Origin: Muribaculaceae bacterium
Lineage (GTDB): Bacteria > Bacteroidota > Bacteroidia > Bacteroidales > Muribaculaceae
DNA length: 6,167 nucleotides
Direction: 5' to 3'
NCBI GenBank assembly: GCA_902836725.1
Contig: CADFRV010000152.1
Span: 1 to 6,167, forward strand
Shown here: positions 5,133-6,167 of the stretch, in pieces
Numbering within the stretch: the first letter of the stretch is position 1
Layout of the letters: the number at the start of each line of letters is the position of its first letter
Position numbers and translations under genes: made by a program
Notes under the pieces: model-generated
The model's database searches: none
The model's input: only the letters and a program-made list of their open reading frames with translations
Told to the model about the DNA's origin: nothing

Positions 5133-6158
5133 TCAGATCTTGAGTCCTACAGAGGTGAATAATTTCCTGTCCTCCTCCATGGCATTGCCGATTGTGGTGA
5201 GCATGTCGCCTACGATGGCTCCGTTGGCCCCACCGCGCAGCATGCGTGCGGTGGCGGCGGCGCTCATGCGCGCGCGCCCTCCTGCGAAACGTATTGTCTG
5301 TTTTGGCGCCACCAGACGCATCAGCGCGATGGTGAGTACAACTTCAGGCTCGCTTATGAGAGGCGTGTCCTCGAGTGGTGTGCCTTTGATGGGGTTGAGG
5401 AGGTTGACAGGTATGGATATGGCGCCGGCATCGCGGCTTTCCGTAGCTAGCTCGAGGCGTTGCGCGAGTGTCTCCCCCATGCCTATGATCCCGCCGGAGC
5501 ATACCTCCATGCCTACCTCCCTGGCCAGGCGGATGGTGCGGAGTTTGTCTTCGCGTGTGTGTGTGGTGCAAAGGGTGGGGAAATATGAGGCGGAAGTCTC
5601 GAGGTTGCAGTGGTATCGGCGTACTCCGGCGTCGTAGAGCGCCTGCAGCTCCTCGCGGTTGAGAAGACCCATTGAGGCACAGAGGCTCATGCCGGATATT
5701 TCCTGCGAGTGGCGGTAAAGGTCGCAGAAGCGGCGGATGTCGTTCATCGCCACTTTGCGTCCGGAGCATACAATGGAGAAACGTTTTACGCCCGCGGCAT
5801 CGTTGGCGCGCAGGGTGCTGAAATATTCTTCGTCGCTGACAAATTCATACTCGCGGCATCCGGTATGGTGGCGCGATGCCTGGGCGCACCATTTGCAGTC
5901 TTCGGTGCAGCGTCCGGAGCGTCCGTTGACAATGGAGCAGGTGTCGGCCACGTCGCCGTGGAGAGCCTCGCGGACCCTGTCGGCGGCGTCGCAGAGGGCG
6001 CCGAAAAGTCCGGAGTTCCAGTCGTGCGGTGCCTGGGATCCGTTTATTTCGTCGGCAAGGCGCAGGCATAGGCCGATAGGTGCCGGTTCTCCGCGGAGTG
6101 CTTTCTCCTCGAGAGCGGCAAGGAGTTCCGCTCCTTGCAATGATTTTATATCATTCAT
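5133..6158 (-). CDS. bioB: Biotin synthase BioB (radical SAM)
   Basis: Inserts sulfur into dethiobiotin to make biotin, the last step of the pathway, in the cytoplasm. The 341 residues match the family. The radical-SAM 4Fe-4S motif is CTEDCKWC (Cys84, Cys88, Cys91), followed by AQASRHHTG. Other landmarks are HCNLETSASYFP (183-194), VCSGGIIGMGET (219-230), VNLLNPIKGTPL (251-262) and IRFAGGRARM (289-298). Of the E. coli auxiliary-cluster ligands, Cys128, Cys188 and Arg260 align with Cys160, Cys220 and Arg290, but Cys97 aligns with Ser128 in KRFSIVCSGRK, with Cys131 three residues later. A different or shifted auxiliary sulfur-donor cluster, as known for BioB of some anaerobes, is possible. The ATG at 6158 lies nine bases from the window end, so its promoter and any upstream bio genes are not visible. 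The kinase gene follows after 41 bases. No other biotin genes are in the window. Confidence 0.93.
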   Translation of the reverse strand: MNDIKSLQGAELLAALEEKALRGEPAPIGLCLRLADEINGSQAPHDWNSGLFGALCDAADRVREALHGDVADTCSIVNGRSGRCTEDCKWCAQASRHHTGCREYEFVSDEEYFSTLRANDAAGVKRFSIVCSGRKVAMNDIRRFCDLYRHSQEISGMSLCASMGLLNREELQALYDAGVRRYHCNLETSASYFPTLCTTHTREDKLRTIRLAREVGMEVCSGGIIGMGETLAQRLELATESRDAGAISIPVNLLNPIKGTPLEDTPLISEPEVVLTIALMRLVAPKQTIRFAGGRARMSAAATARMLRGGANGAIVGDMLTTIGNAMEEDRKLFTSVGLKI

Positions 6159-6167
6159 GCGTTTAAA

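Noticed and set aside
5140..5637. Plus-strand open frame of 165 codons
   Set aside because: Antisense shadow of bioB, with low-complexity Met/Ser/Arg composition.

Overview
The window reads as chromosomal DNA of a gut-type member of the order Bacteroidales, possibly Muribaculaceae (the family is an inference). Three things point there: the two best promoter candidates match the Bacteroidota sigma consensus (TAnnTTTG at -7, TTG near -33); start codons lack Shine-Dalgarno sequences; and the series coaX, outer membrane barrel, lptC is an arrangement I know from Bacteroidales. Coding density is high, and I see no RNA gene, mobile element, CRISPR array or phage gene. All seven genes look intact except the one cut by the left edge.

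Layout from left to right. Minus strand 1-2271 is a tight set transcribed right to left: coaX (type III pantothenate kinase), an outer membrane beta-barrel protein whose start lies inside the coaX end, and lptC (lipopolysaccharide export factor, cut off at base 1). Upstream of coaX, an AT-rich 134-base gap holds an exact -7 motif and an imperfect hairpin. Next, also on the minus strand, come mtnN (3615-2923) and luxS (2858-2406), which together turn S-adenosylhomocysteine into homocysteine and the AI-2 precursor. The spacer between them carries a perfect 13-base direct repeat. Divergent from mtnN, on the plus strand, is a six-helix HdeD/DUF308-like membrane protein (3709-4398). Its promoter overlaps the first codons of mtnN, and its leader holds a perfect 8-bp hairpin. 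Last, on the minus strand, come bioB (biotin synthase, 6158-5133) and a cytidylate-kinase-like P-loop kinase (5091-4405), which ends six bases from the end of the membrane protein gene.

How the genes connect: MtnN and LuxS form the S-adenosylmethionine by-product recycling route. BioB is a radical-SAM enzyme that releases 5'-deoxyadenosine, also a substrate of MtnN, so the two loci are linked in metabolism although they are not one operon. CoaX starts coenzyme A synthesis, and the genes after it serve the outer membrane. I found no clearly novel multi-gene system. The points most worth a second look are the BioB auxiliary-cluster residues, the two leader hairpins, the promoter overlapping mtnN, and the direct repeat before luxS.
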